Assembly: GCA_002633025.1 (NCBI GenBank)
Contig: NMRB01002150.1
Location: 1 to 64,000 of the forward strand
Length of the DNA: 64,000 nucleotides
From: Notospermus geniculatus
Taxonomy: Eukaryota > Nemertea > Pilidiophora > Heteronemertea > Lineidae
Reading direction: 5' to 3'
The first letter of the stretch is position 1. Each line of letters starts with the position of its first letter. This document shows, piece after piece, positions 1 through 12,443 of this stretch. The notes below the pieces were generated by a model. The model had not been told where the DNA came from. It saw nothing but the letters and a program-made list of their open reading frames with translations, and did no database searches. Made by a program: the position numbers and the translations under genes.

Positions 1-1166
1 TAGGTACTTCGTTACATGATCTTTCAGTGACTGGGGAATGCCCGCAGCAAGAAAATCGGTGATTAAGCGGGAAGTTAGACGCGGACAGATAAACGGCCGA
101 TCATCTCTTGTTGTGAATTGCGATCATCAGGGGTGTACAAACCTGTTTTACACGCGTACAAACCTGTTTTAACCAGCGTACAAAAGTTATCCGCGTCTAG
201 GCTAATCGCGCGATGATCACCCTTTATGAATACGGCCCTTTATGTCATACTGAAATTGATAGGGTATGAAGCTTGATTTTTGGTACACCAAGTGCAATGG
301 AAATTAATTCGAAATTCGTTCTCCAGGGGGCGCTAGGTGACAAAATAGAAAACAGCATTATTTAAATTTCCCGGGCCAGTTACTTTGACATGTTGGATGC
401 TCTTTTGTTCATGGAATGAGGAATCATGGGAAATGTCGTGTGCTTGCACAAAGTGAATCGAGATGAAATATACCTATGATCATCGCATAAAATCCCAATG
501 ATCATAGACAATCGCCTTATGAAATCATACGTGAGTGGTATTTTAGAGTACCATCAAACAATAACTGAAACAAGATAAGGGGGTAATGTAGGAGGAAATT
601 GAAAGGAATTGATATGGAAAAGTAGGGGTTATGTTATTTTTATGATGCGCTTGGGAATATCCCCCGCGATTAGGGATGGCAAGATGGAGAAAACACTGCT
701 TGATCAGCAGGCCAGTCTCAGCCACGATATTGTCTTGCGGGAACGAGGTCACTCCCGTGGGTTTGCCACAGGAGCCAAGGAGCTATAAAAAATCACTACT
801 CAGATGCCCTTCTGGGGAGTGACTCACTCCAGGTGAGGGGAGGATTCATTCTAGCTATGTGAAGTCCAGACAGAGGAAACTCCGAAACAATGTCAGAGCA
901 AGACAATCTCAACTTGGGGGGGGGGGGGCATCTGCTGCTTGAGTCATGTTAGTTTGTGCCTGAACTTCGCCCCGTGCTTCTCCTGGCACAGCTGATGACC
1001 CCCTTATGCACTCACTGCAGTAGGCTCACAGGTAACATTAACCAGACTTTGCTGGTGTCCAGGCTCCACACACTGGTTTATGGGGGTTTATATCAGCAAG
1101 AAGTAGACGTTGCAAGAATACGGAGTTTAAGAAATCAAACGGCAAAACGATAACTTTACATGATTT
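1..1166. other. no gene recognised
   Basis: No ORF with recognisable protein similarity is visible. There is a G-homopolymer run near 917-927 and a short direct repeat of ACAAACCTGTTTTA near 140-175. I see nothing else that can be supported. Confidence 0.6.
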
Positions 1167-3395
1167 GGCTACAATCCTTGTTGAATCAAGATAGGTACCT
1201 CATCAGACCGTTTGTCCTTCGGTGGGAAGGGGTTAAGACCACATGACTGACCTACATAATCCTTGTTGAATCAAGATAGGTATCTTATTAGACCCATTGG
1301 TCTTTGGTTGTTAGGGGCTAACACCACATAATTGGCCTGCGATCCTTGTTGAATCAAGATAGGTACCTCATTAGACCCTTTGTCCTTCGGTGGGAAGGGG
1401 TTAAGACCACATGACTGACCTGTAATCCTTGTTGAATCAAGATAGATATCTTATTAGACCAATTGGTCGTTGGTGGCAAGGGGTTAACACCACATGATTG
1501 GCCTACGATCCTTGTTGAAGATAGATATCTTATTAGACCCACTGGCCTTGGGTGGGAAGGGGTTAGGACCACATGACTGACCTACAGTCCTTGTTGAATC
1601 AAGATAGATATCTTATTAGATCCCTTGGCCTTCGGTGGGAAGGGGTTAACACCAAATGACTGACCGACAATCCTTGTTGAATCAAGATAGATATCTTATT
1701 AGACCCATTGGCCTTGGGTGGGAAGGGTTAACACCAATTGACTGACCTACAATCTTTGTTGAATCAAGATAGATATCTTCTTATACCCCTTGGCCTTCGG
1801 TGGGAAGGGGTTAACACCACATAGACTGACCTACAATCCTTGTTGAATCAAGATAGATATCTTGTTAGACCCTTGGCCTTGGGTAGGAAGGTGTTAACAC
1901 CACATGACTGACCTACAATCTTTGTTGAACCACGATAGATATCTTATTAGACCCCCTGGCCTTCGGTGGGAAGGGGTTAACACCACATGACTGACCTACA
2001 ATCCTTGTTGAATCAAGATGGATATCTTATTAGACCCTTGGCCTTGGGTAGGAAAGGGTTAACACCACATGATTGCCGTACAAACCTTGTTGAATCAAGA
2101 TAGGTACCTCATTAGACCCTTTGTCCTTCAGTGGGAAGGGTTAACACCACATGACTGGCCTACGTAATCCTTGTTGAATCAAGATATAGATATCTTATTA
2201 GACCCTTTGTCTTTGGTGAGACGGGGTTAACACCACATGATTGGCCTACAACCCTTGTTGAATCAAGATATATATCCTATTAGACCCTTTGTCCTTTGGT
2301 GGGAAGGGGTTAAGACCACATGACTGACCTGCAATCCTTGTTGAATCAAGATAAATATCTTATTAGACCCGTTGGTCTTTGGTGGAAAGGGGTTAACACC
2401 ACATGACTGACCGACAGTCCTTGTTGAATCAAGATAGATATCTTATTAGATCCCTTGGCCTTCGGTGGGAAGGGGTTAACACCAAATGACAGACACACAA
2501 TCCTTGTTGAATCAAGATTGATATCTTATTAGACCCATTGGCCTTGGGTGGGAAGGGGTTAACACCAATTGACTGACCTACAATCTTTAGATATGTTCTC
2601 ATACCCCTTGGCCTTCAATGCGAAGGGGTTAAGACCACAGGACTGACCTACAATCCTTGTTGAATCAAGATAGATATCTTATTAGGCCCTTGGCCTTGGG
2701 TAAGAAGGGGTTAACACCACATGACTGACCTACAATCTTTGTTGAATGATGATAGATATCTTATTAGACCCCCTGGCCTTCGGTGGGAAGGGGTTAACAC
2801 CACATGACTGACCTACGTAATCCTTGTTGAATGAAGATAGATATATTATTAGACCCTTGGCCTTCGGTGGGAACGGGTTAACACCACATGACTGACCTAC
2901 AATCCTTGTTGAATCAAGATAGATATCTTATTAGACCCTTTGCCTTGGGTAGGGAAGGGTTAACACCACATGATTGGCCAATCTTGTTGAATCAAGATAG
3001 GTACCTCATTAGACCCTTTGTCCTTCGGTGGGAAGGGGTTAACACCACATGACTGTCCTACGTAATCCTTGTTGAATCAAGATATAGATATCTTATTAGA
3101 CCCTTTGGTCTTTGGTGGGAAGGGGTTAACACCACATGATTGGCCTACAATCCTTGTTGAATCAAGATAGATATCCTACTAGACCCTTTGTCCTTTGGTG
3201 GGAAGGGGTTAAGACGACATGACTGGCCTACAATCCTTTTGAATCAAGATAGGTACCTCATTAGACCCTTTGTCCTTCGGTGGGAATGGGTTAAGACCAC
3301 ATGATTGACCTACAATCCTTGTTGAGTTAATATATATCTTATTAGACCCTTGACCTTGGGTAGGAAGGGGTTATCACTACATGACTGACCTACAA
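1167..3395. repeat. 82-bp tandem satellite, about 27 copies
   Basis: A unit of roughly 82 bp is repeated head to tail. Each unit has CCTTGTTGAATCAAGATA, then a GATATCTTATTAGACCC stretch, then GGGAAGGGGTTAACACC and a CATGACTGACC end. Copies differ by a few substitutions and small indels. Two sub-types alternate: one with GGTACCTCATTAGACCC and one with GATATCTTATTAGACCC. Apparent ORFs here are by-products of the repeat. Degenerate copies in the opposite orientation (for example TTAACCCCTTCCCA) appear at about 5155-5320. Confidence 0.93.
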
Positions 3396-5370
3396 TCCTG
3401 TGAACTGAACGTCTTTGTTTTGTTAACGTCTACTTTTTGCGAGATTTGCAAGATCGAAGATGACGTGGATTATATTGTCTACCTTTGGCGGATATAGCCC
3501 ACCATACGGTTTGGTCATCATGACCGCATCAGCATGGGGCATCGAAGAAATCCAGGTGGTGCAGACACTGACGCCGAAACATATCTGCTTACAAAAATGT
3601 CTGTTTTTTGAATGTTTTTAAGCACGTAATAGATTAGAAATTGCCTTGTGACCAAATCTGTTAGAAGGCATTATTTTGAATGAGGTAATAGAATGTTTGG
3701 AGATCAAAAAAGTTTTTTACGAATCGAAGGTTTGTATACAGAGCTGGCGGACCATGCACCAGAACAGCTTATAACTCCCCGCGCTGAGGCGCGGGGGAAT
3801 TATTTTTCATCAAAACGACGACATGAGTGGGTTCAAATATGACGATATATATTGGAAGAAAAAAATCACAATGATCGAACCGACAACAGCGATCTCGGCT
3901 TCATGCACGTCATTCCAAGTCTTCGACTCGGGCTGCTTTCATAGTGTGCTGCCTTAGAAATTGTTAAAATTGCACATATTTAGATTATTTGATACATATT
4001 TAGTCTGATTGGGACCATTAATGACGAAGGGATATGATAATTTTGGTGCTATCAGCCGAATGAGGCCTATCGTCGGCCCCTCGCTTTTCACTGCTCGATC
4101 TCTAATCGGCTTCTCATTGGTCATTTCGAGTCTCCGACTCTGGCTATTTTTGTTGCGTATGACAATAAAAATTCCTTATATTTCACACATTCCGATAGCA
4201 TGAAATGTCTTTAGTTTGATTGGGACCATCAACGACGAAGGGACAGGGAACTCTTGGTTTCATCAGGTGAAGTTCCAATCGACGTCATCTTCGGAGGTAC
4301 TCGGCTACATTCGGGCGGCCATCGTAACCTACCTCGACTGTATATAGGAGCCTCGGCGTAGTAATCATCTCGCAAATCACGAGATAATTCAGTGATTCGC
4401 CGCAGTGAGTGGGTCGTCTGTGACATTGACCGTAACCTTCCGCACTTGATGATATAGTGCAGACCAATACACGTATAAATGGGTTCTTTGCGCATTATAT
4501 CGGTGGGATAATTTTATTTATTGTAGAATCTGAAGTTATTCAGTGGATTAAGGCACATTTTAGGCAGTGATAACACCAAGGATGGACAACGTTACAATGT
4601 CGAAACAAAATGGCCGACCAGCCTTCACATCACCACTTGAGAAGTTCAACCTGCTGCTATAGCGTGAGTGACCCTTCATCAGGTAAGGTAACATGCTTCA
4701 ACTCATTTTTCTATGTGTAGCAACACTCACAATCCCTAATTGGTAACTTTGATCATTCAGATCGATAGATTTGAACAGTCTTGTCGAGCATGACCGAAGA
4801 AGTAGATCCCGGAGCAATATGGCGCTGTCCGATATACATCAGAGATACGATGTTGGCACGAATCGTTCTCTGACGTTCAGATTGGTGAAGTTCAGGACAT
4901 ATCGCTCTCCACAACGTGACACGGCGACAGTCATCATGGTCATTATGGATTTTGTCTTATTTGTTTTCATTTGATAAACCGAGAAGAGACAAATTCTGTC
5001 CTGGCCGCGGCTTATCCTTCCTCAAGGAAGTTCATGTTGAACTGTCGGAGACGGTCAAAACACCCTGTTGTATTGAATGGCAAGCATCGCCAGATCAGCC
5101 ACATGCCCTTTCTCACTTCATCCATCATTAGTGACGTCAGTCATGGATTGGTTCCCATATTAACTCCTTCCCACCCAATGCGTCTCAAAAGATATCTATT
5201 TCACTTCACCACGAATTGCAGGCCTATCTGGTATTAACCCATTGTCACCAAGTAGGTCTAATACAACATCATCTCGACTCATAAGTGATATAGGCCTATT
5301 AACCCCTTCCCATCTGATGCGAGGGTCCGTGATTTCGAATCCGGCGGAGAGTTAATACCGGAATACTTAA
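3396..5370. other. intergenic, no gene recognised
   Basis: No convincing coding region. It holds a GC-rich stem-loop (CCCCGCGC, TGA loop, GGCGCGGGG) at about 3777-3797. A diverged direct repeat, TTTAGTYTGATTGGGACCAT, occurs at about 4000 and 4211. Degenerate inverted copies of the 82-bp satellite are found near 5155-5320. Confidence 0.5.
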
Positions 5371-5574
5371 AGGAGCACGGTACTGCCACTTTTTCTCGAC
5401 AGCCGGCGTCACCGCGCCACTCTCCAACTCAGGGGCTAACTACGTGTCGGCGAATTGACCCGATTTACTACGTACATTTTGTAATGCATTTTTGTAGTTC
5501 GTCTTACCGCCGCTAGGTGGCTCCCTCTACGTCGGCAGTCAAATAACGCATTTGAGATCCAATACCGTGCTCCT
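5371..5574. mobile_element. TTAA-flanked TIR element A, intact 204-bp copy
   Basis: Ends are AGGAGCACGGTA and TACCGTGCTCCT, each bordered by TTAA (5367-5370 and 5575-5578). That fits a non-autonomous element with a TTAA target duplication, as in piggyBac-type elements. It is the undisturbed reference for a second copy at 16562-50543 that has been split by about 34 kb of later insertions. The site where BEL/Pao entered the second copy (TTTTGTAGTTCGT) is uninterrupted here. Confidence 0.85.
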
Positions 5575-5622
5575 TTAAAGCCCAGTTGAAGTAGCTATGT
5601 TTGTTATTATCAAACTAAATGA

Positions 5623-6308
5623 AGGGTATTCGAAAACCCTGGATACTGGAAACTGGAGAGTGGACAATGGAGAGCGTCAACGTTCTCTGCCACCTGGATT
5701 CACATACTGGCGACGAGCCTACGTTAACGTCAAGGTTTTCGAATAGCCTCAATCAGGACGCAATGTTCCCTCTCAATTTGACATCCAATCTCCCTATGGC
5801 ACAACTAGAACCCCTATGCCTGTTTCTGATGGACATTAATCATTTCTTCAGGGCTCGTCCAACTTCTGGTCTGCCCGGCCATGTCTGCAAAATGTGCCAG
5901 AAAGCCAATGTTTTCCCATTGAAGCCCAATTAAAATCTCCACAAGGTGGCCTAGATTTTCCTCATGATTGGGAACGGTACTGTATGAGCTGCATTTTAGT
6001 CTATGCAATGCTGTTTCCATACAGTTTGATGTTAAAAAGTCTGGGCCACACTGCAGGCACCCTATTTCAATTTCAATTTATTTTTCCAGCAAGTAGAACA
6101 TGCACCAGTGGTGCGGAGAATTTCTTTTACAAACAATCAACACCAGGGCCAAAAAAGACTATGATGAGCACATCACTGCCTTCTGTATTCTGGAGTTATA
6201 CCTGTTACTGAAATATCCTTGATGGGATGTTGATCCAGGTGGCGGAGAACAATGACGCTCTCCATTGTCCACTCTCCAGTCTCCAGTCTCCAGGGTTTTC
6301 GAATACCC
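5623..6308. mobile_element. TIR element with 8-bp target duplication (hAT-like signature)
   Basis: Inverted ends GGGTATTCGAAAACCC extend for about 75 bp, through an ACTGGAGAGTGGACAATGG segment. The element is flanked by CTAAATGA at 5615-5622 and 6309-6316. The target is a copy of the 99-bp repeat found again at 7480-8930. An 8-bp duplication fits hAT elements, but the family is an inference. ORFs inside have no recognisable similarity. Confidence 0.8.
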
Positions 6309-6316
6309 CTAAATGA

Positions 6317-7470
6317 AGTGTTGGTTTGAACTGACTTTTTTTACACGCTTTCTGCCGGCCCTATAATTCCTATAAATTCCTATATTGTGTTGTTCTACCT
6401 ATAAATTCCTATTTTTTGCAAAATTTGCCCTATAAGCCCTATTTTTTGTTTCCCTTGACCCTATCCTATTTTCTCTTTTCTGGTATTTTCGCGAGGCCGC
6501 GAATGCTGTGATTCCTGTCGTTAGCATACCAGCTTTACTGTATGCCCAGACGGGTGTCCGGGGGGGGGGGGGNNNNGGCGTCCGGACCACGCTCTGCTCA
6601 CGCAGGCCATAGATTTTTTACCCCATCACTTCAAATAACAGGGAGAGTGTCAAGCAGGTGAAGGGTGTAGCGAGTTCGGACCCCTGCTCTGATATAGTTG
6701 TAGTACCCGCTATAATTCTGGTATTAGTAAGCCCATCAAGTATCCGTTGTTGGGTGTACCGGATGCGACCAAATTCATTCAGTCAAGACATGTTCAAGGC
6801 TGAAATGCTGAGAAATGGCGTCTTCAGCGTGCAGAATTTACAATATTTTCTACGCGAGAGGGGACACCCCCCTCGCGCTCCCCCTCCGCCTCCTCACTTG
6901 ATGGCCCTCGATCCCCTGGACCCCCTCTGCTCGAAATCCTGGACAGACGCCTGATGCCAGGATGCCAGCTTCACGGGGCCAGCATATTGTCAGTCAGATT
7001 ACAGTCGTGAGTTCTGCGGACTATTAGGCCATATAGCCCAGGCGAGGATCCAGAGGGGGGGGGGGTCGGTGTCGCCCCTCCCCCTCCTGCTTTCCACCAC
7101 CAATATTTTTTCTTCCCAATAACTTGCAACAATGAGCAAAAAACTGAGCCAAAATAAAGCTTCTCTTTTGATGCTGAGATGCCAGGAAATCATGTCTACA
7201 GCCTTTTATTCTTTTAGATTTCAAAAATTTCTGGGGGAGACTTCCGTCGGTACTGGCACTTTCGCCGGCCCTGCACCTCCCTCTGACAGTCATTGATCCG
7301 TGCCCGTATATGTAACAACGTCTGGTTCTCACATGATTTACTGTGCCACTAAAGACTTGTCAAATATTGGGGGCGAAAGCCCTATAATACCCTATATTTG
7401 CCATGCAATCCATCCCTATAAATCCCTATTTTATCCTTGCAGAGCAGCAGAAAGCCTCCATGACCTAGTG
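6317..7470. other. no gene recognised; assembly gap
   Basis: Contains low-complexity CCTATAAATTCCTAT stretches at 6360-6480, echoed at 7380-7435. A four-N gap at 6573-6576 sits inside a G-run, and a second G-run lies near 7055. No coding sequence is supported. Confidence 0.5.
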
Positions 7471-7579
7471 ACCTACTTAAAGACCAGTTGAGCCAACGTA
7501 GTCATGTTTGGTATCAAACTAACGGTAATAAAGTGTAGGTTTGAACTGGCCTACTTCCATGACCTAGTGACGTACTTAA

Positions 7580-8491
7580 AGCTGAACTGCATGAGCAAAA
7601 ACCACAGCGCCGCAGTATGGTGGTCTACAGAAGTGCAAACGCCCTTCGAAACAGCTCCAGAACATGATAGACCACCAGCGTATTTGGTGGCGCCACTGTA
7701 TTCAATCTCAGGCTTTCTATCGAGACACATCAAGAGATAGTGTCCAAGTGACAGAGTCTGGGTAGACTTAGTACAATCCGTAGGAACTTGAGCATGAGGT
7801 TGGTCAGGGTTATTTAGTGCTTGCGCGCAGTTAAAATATGTGGTACAATGGCAATAACTTCGGCATCAACAAATAATACACCACTCATCTGAGTTTCAGA
7901 AACTCAATTTGGTAAATCTTATTTTTATTTCTTTTGGTTTGTTATTTGAATATATTTTCACAGAAACGCAATGTACTCGATATGAGCAATAATGCATACA
8001 TGACTAGCGCGATGTGTGTGTACATGTATTTGGAGAAAGAATATTTAATTGATTGCGGTAATTATGACCAAAGGGATAAAATAAGAATTATCCTCAACCT
8101 ATACATAATGATATCTGATGACGTTGATGTACGTCAAATGAGTGTTGTATTGTTTTGGAATGCATAAATGTTTTCAACTGGTGCTTTGGTAACACCATAA
8201 ATGTCAACAAGACGTGAATACTATAGAATAGTGACCGACTATACTCTCTGGTTCGGTAAGAACCTAATGCCTTCGACCTGCAGAAGTCACTGGATGCCAT
8301 GTCTTGATGTTGCTCTATTGACTGACTCAGGGTGAATACAGTGGCGCCACCAAATAGCCTGGTAGTCTATCATGTTTCGGAGGTGTTTTGAAAGTGCCTT
8401 ATGGTCGTTTGCATTTCTCTTGACCACCACCGTGGCGTGGTGGTCTTTTTTTAGTGCTCGGATCTCCAGTTTTTGTTCATGCAGTTCAGCT
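7580..8491. mobile_element. TTAA-flanked TIR element, about 0.9 kb
   Basis: Imperfect inverted ends begin AGCTGAACTGCATGA and the similarity runs for roughly 200 bp. TTAA lies at 7576-7579 and 8492-8495. It splits a unit of the 99-bp repeat. A minus-strand ORF overlapping its right end (8287-8592) is lysine-rich and helical-looking, but I do not recognise it. Confidence 0.75.
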
Positions 8492-8501
8492 TTAAAGACC
8501 A

Positions 8502-8631
8502 AGACAGACCCATATTCATAAAACCCTGCTAGGCTTAGTTGCCTGCTAAAGTGCTTAGTTTGTATAGGCCAATGTACACAACTAGCAGCCAACTAAGCTA
8601 GCAAGTTTTAGGTTTTATGAATATGGGCCCG
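8502..8631. mobile_element. short TIR element (MITE)
   Basis: CCCATATTCATAAAACC at about 8509 is repeated inverted as GGTTTTATGAATATGGG ending near 8628. The 130-bp segment interrupts the 99-bp repeat unit between GACCA and GTTGAGCC. Confidence 0.7.
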
Positions 8632-8940
8632 GTTGAGCCAAGGTAGTCATGTTTGGTATCAAACTAAAGGTAATGAAGTGTAGGTTTGAACTGACCTAGT
8701 TCCATGACCTAGTGACCTACTTAAAGACCAGTTGAGCCAAGGTAGTCATGTTTGGTATTAAACTAAAGGTAATGAAGTGTAGGTTTGAACTGACGTACTT
8801 CCATGACCTAGTGACCTACTTAAAGACCAGTTGAGCCAAGGTAGCCATGTTTGGTGTCAAACTAAAGGTAATGAAGTGTAGGTTTAAAGTGACCTACTTC
8901 CATGACCTAGTGACCTACTTAAAGACCAGTTGAGCCAATG

Positions 8941-10008
8941 TGTCATGCTCTTTGTTTTTTATACCGGTAATAAAATCCATTGGACCCAGTCAGTTTACAG
9001 TTCGACCTCTCCTTTAGCATGCTTCATTACACCTACAACTACACCTCAAGTCAACTGTCCGCTGAGCGCCAGGCCCATGGGCCTCTTGTTTAGAGTGTGT
9101 AATCAGTTCCAGCCCCCAACAATGGGTCCTTGTTTCTCCTTAACTCCTTCAGTCAAACCTAAACTTTTCACATTTTCTTGTTTTTACAGCGTTTTTGTAT
9201 GAACTCCTTCAGTCAACCTAAATTTTTCACACCTTCTTCTTTTTTCAGTGTTTCTGTATTAATACTTCAGATCCATAACATAGGAATCCACTTCATTTAC
9301 TTCTGGGACGTTTACTCACAAGTGCCTGAGGAAGACCCCCGATTGGGGTCGAAAATTTGCGAAATTCGGACTCGACGGAGACGACTTTTGTACGTATCGG
9401 ATCATTTCATGTGTCGTTCTTTGTGCTCTATGTTGGATACATTTTGTACACGTATCTTAGCCGATTAGAAAGTGTGTTACGGCGGTGTGGGTTTAACCTA
9501 GGGTGATGGCTTGGGTTTGGATCCCTCGTCAAACAGCGCCATCTATTGATGATCCTTCACTTTTGGCAGTAAAAATCAAGAAGTCAACTTCCAGGACTTC
9601 ACAGGGTATTTCAGATCTACATTTGGGATTCAGCTCAGTCTTTTCTGAAATCTAGTGTGGAAAAGTGCCAGCCTGAAGAAGACCCCGGTTGGGGTCGAAA
9701 ATTTGCTAAGTCCTGGAAGTTGACTTCTTGATTTTTACCACTTTGTGTGTCAATTTTTGTGCTTTCTTCTTTGGATTCTGTTTTGGCGCCAGTCATGCTA
9801 GTGTTTAGTGTAAATTAGCTCTCCCCCCCCCCCTTGCCCTTGCCGTTTTGGCGAGGCGGCGCACATAGACGGTAAGTCTCAATGTGGTAGGGTTTTTAAA
9901 GTTAATTGACCAGGGCTGTATGACGAGTCGAGAAGCGACTTACCCACGTTCACCATGTACTATAGGCCTTATGTGATCGTCTATGAGAAAACCCAGTCAG
10001 AGTCGCTG
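8941..10008. other. no gene; 60-bp duplication and two CTGARGA-hairpin-GAAA motifs
   Basis: A 60-bp tandem duplication lies at 9142-9201/9202-9261. Two related segments carry CTGAGGA (9326-9332) or CTGAAGA (9673-9679), then a GACCCC/GGGGTC hairpin, then GAAA. The second lies inside a larger inverted repeat (arms about 9570-9600 and 9708-9738). They look like two copies of the end of a degenerate retroelement. No protein similarity is visible. Confidence 0.5.
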
Positions 10009-10017
10009 GTTAATAGG

Positions 10018-10382
10018 GCTGAAAGGGTAAATACAAAGATTACCCAGGATCTCAATCTTCAGTAAAACAATACCCTGGGTGCAGTTTCGGTACGGTAGCC
10101 GAACATCACCCAGCATCCGCAATCAGTGCCTAGGAACGAGTCCTATTTAGAAATCCCGTGAAATCTCGCGGTCTCGCGCCGCGGTACTTGTTGAGTGAGC
10201 TGTTCTTGACATTCTTCAGGCGGTCACGTGACCACGGGCGCGACAACCTTGAAATCCAGGTGTCATACCACGATGCTGGGTGATGTTCGGCTACCGAAAC
10301 TACACCCAGGGTATTGTTTTACTGAAGATTGAGATCCTGGGTAATCTTTGTATATACCCAGGACGACATTTACCCTTTCAGC
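10018..10382. mobile_element. 365-bp long-TIR element with 9-bp target duplication (MULE-like)
   Basis: TIRs of about 93 bp begin GCTGAAAGGGTAAAT and end GGCTACCG...CATC. GTTAATAGG is duplicated at 10009-10017 and 10383-10391. Long TIRs with a 9-bp duplication are the Mutator-like pattern. There is no coding capacity, so it is non-autonomous. Confidence 0.87.
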
Positions 10383-10391
10383 GTTAATAGG

Positions 10392-12278
10392 TTACGTTGG
10401 GAGTGTCGTCACAATAAAAAAACAGCTGTCTGTTTGTGGCAAACAAAGCCTTATCGATGGTGCAACAAAGATCAAGGCCTATGTCACTCCCCAGCGACTT
10501 CGGCCGGGTTTTCTCAGAGACGGTCACATATGTATAATACCTCCATGCTCGATGCCAGTGAAAACTACCCAGAACATTGAACCGGTAGAGCTACATAGGG
10601 TTTTATCATGATGTATGGGCGATGTCGTTGATAAAGTATGCTTTCGCTGCTTTAAAAGAGAAAAGTTATGTTCTCTCTTAAAGCAGCAAAAGCATGTAGG
10701 CCTACTATCTATGATATTATGCATTTAACTTATAAGATTGTGTGGGAGAACCACTCGAAACACATGGCGATTCATCAGTGCACAGTATGCACACCACCAG
10801 TCCTGTCAATCACCAGAGACTGCATAAAAATGCACGGACCATGCATGCAGGTCTGGCCTAGGCCTAACAATGCTGGCATCCATCACTAATCAGCCATGTC
10901 AGCGGTATAGGCCTATAGCTAAACCTGATCCACACACGAAACACAGGAGGCCATAAGTCAGCTGCCCATGGGCGTTAGTTGTCTTAGTTGTCTATATGCC
11001 ACAGATATTTTCATAGCTGTTTATTTTGCCAAGGCTCGCTGGCCAGTGTTTCATTTCATGATTTCACATGTTTCACTTCACAAGCACGATAGCAAAATGG
11101 CCTAAATTCATTTTCGAAGAGCGATTATGACACCAGTGGTGACGTCACAGATTCAGCGAGCGATATGGGCTAAATTCGTTTTCACGCAGCTTCGTCGCTC
11201 AGAATAATTTATACCCCAGTTGATGACGTCACTTGTTCATCGCCGGTTAACAAAAAACGCTTCTAACTCATCACTCGAACCCGTTTTGGACAAATTTTCA
11301 CATTAGTTCCCTTCAGAATTCTGATACACACCTATCCTGTACGGGTTAAACGCCCGTCTTACTCCTGTGAATTCAGTATTAGGTGACAAAGTTTCAGGCA
11401 AAAATCCGCCTCCAAGGCCAAAATGATAGACTGTGAAACGAATAGGTAATTAGCAAGCTTCGCTGATTTGCCGCTACGCGGCGGTTGGTTTCCTTGCGTC
11501 CAGCCGCAAGTTATACTCTGCCCATTACATCACACAAAGTGGTGTGATAGAGCGTGGGCCTTGCCCGTTGGTACGGGTTGCTGCATGTTGATGTAATCGA
11601 TAATGATCAAAAGGCACTACTTTCAGTGTCCGATCTGTATCTGGCCTTCCCATTATTTCGAACGCTGGTATTCTCCATGGTACATGTACATTGGTAAACA
11701 TACTCACATAATTTCTATTGCCTGTACAGTTTTGTGTTTGCATGCCGAGCGATGGAGCAGCAGCCGTGTTTGGAACATGTTGTAGAGACTCTGGGCTTCC
11801 TGGAAACGTTAGAATAACCCTGCATGTCAATCTGGTCACATTACGACTTCAAATTACCCTTGAGGAACTCTCCACAGCGAGTGTGGTCAGTGGAGGAAGA
11901 AAACCACATCATTGCGCACGCGCGCAGTTAGGATGAATCCGAATTCGGGTCTCATTTGCGTTTTTTGCGTTGAGACGAGAATTTTAGTCTGGTTGTATGT
12001 GGTCTAATGCGGTCGAATGTGGATTCGGGACCAACAAAATCGATGGTCCATTTTAAATCCACATTGGACCGCACTGGGTACGTTTACACGCAAGAGTTTT
12101 GGACCACAATCGGATTCGATCGGATCGCATGTGGATTTTCGCCTGTCGTCTAAACGGCTCTTATGTCTTTCACCGTAGAAACCTGTTATTATTTCATGCC
12201 CAATAACTGTCTACAGGTGGTGTAAATTCACTGACAAGTGACTTCGCAAATTCTTGTTTGTAGTTCAACGTAATTTAC
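10392..12278. other. no further gene recognised
   Basis: This should lie within or beyond the SAMHD1-like gene on the minus strand, but no next exon was recognised. A small hairpin lies at about 10638-10690 (GCTGCTTTAAAAGAG against CTCTCTTAAAGCAGC). The rest has no supportable feature. Confidence 0.4.
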
Positions 12279-12443
12279 CTTCTTCCTGGCACAAATATGG
12301 TAGTCCTGGCCAACTTTGATTACTCTTGTCAACTTAATGAAACGGCGGTGATCAAAACCATTCCTTATACCAAGATAGGAGCAGTCGCGGGAAAGGTAGT
12401 CCCACTTGTCAACGTCAATGCCATTTTTTTTGTTCGCAACAAT
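12279..12443 (-). CDS. SAMHD1: SAMHD1-like dNTPase, HD-domain exon with catalytic Asp
   Basis: This 165-bp exon (55 codons, phase 0 at both ends) reads [20 protein letters not shown] and continues through FDHRRFIK to HICARKK. It closely matches the SAMHD1 segment that supplies the last metal ligand (Asp of VDKWDY) and the substrate-contacting K and Y. Minus-strand acceptor TTTTTCCAG precedes it and donor GTAAAT follows. SAMHD1 hydrolyses dNTPs to deoxynucleosides plus triphosphate and restricts retroelements and DNA viruses. The exon shows no frameshift or stop. The next (C-terminal) exons were not recognised at lower coordinates. Confidence 0.9.

Larger units (their letters stand above)
7471..8940 (+). 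repeat. 99-bp direct repeat array, interrupted by TIR elements
   Basis: The unit (GACCAGTTGAGCCAAGGTAG through GACCTAGTGACCTACTTAAA) occurs at about 7480-7579, 8632-8725, 8726-8824 and 8825-8923, followed by a partial copy. One unit is split at its TTAA by the element at 7580-8491, and again at GACCA by a small TIR element at about 8502-8631. A further diverged unit was the target of the element at 5623-6308. Confidence 0.85.

Noticed and set aside
1354-1572. Minus-strand ORF in the satellite
   Set aside because: It is the 82-bp repeat translated; periodic peptide without independent support.
1167-3395. CRISPR-like array
   Set aside because: Repeats are contiguous with no unique spacers; it is a satellite in a eukaryotic genome.
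3775-3800. GC-rich hairpin followed by T-run resembling a bacterial terminator
   Set aside because: The locus is eukaryotic, no gene ends there and the T-run is short and offset.
5318-5345. tRNA B-box-like GATTTCGAATCC
   Set aside because: No A box upstream and no acceptor stem; probably a chance match in degenerate repeat DNA.
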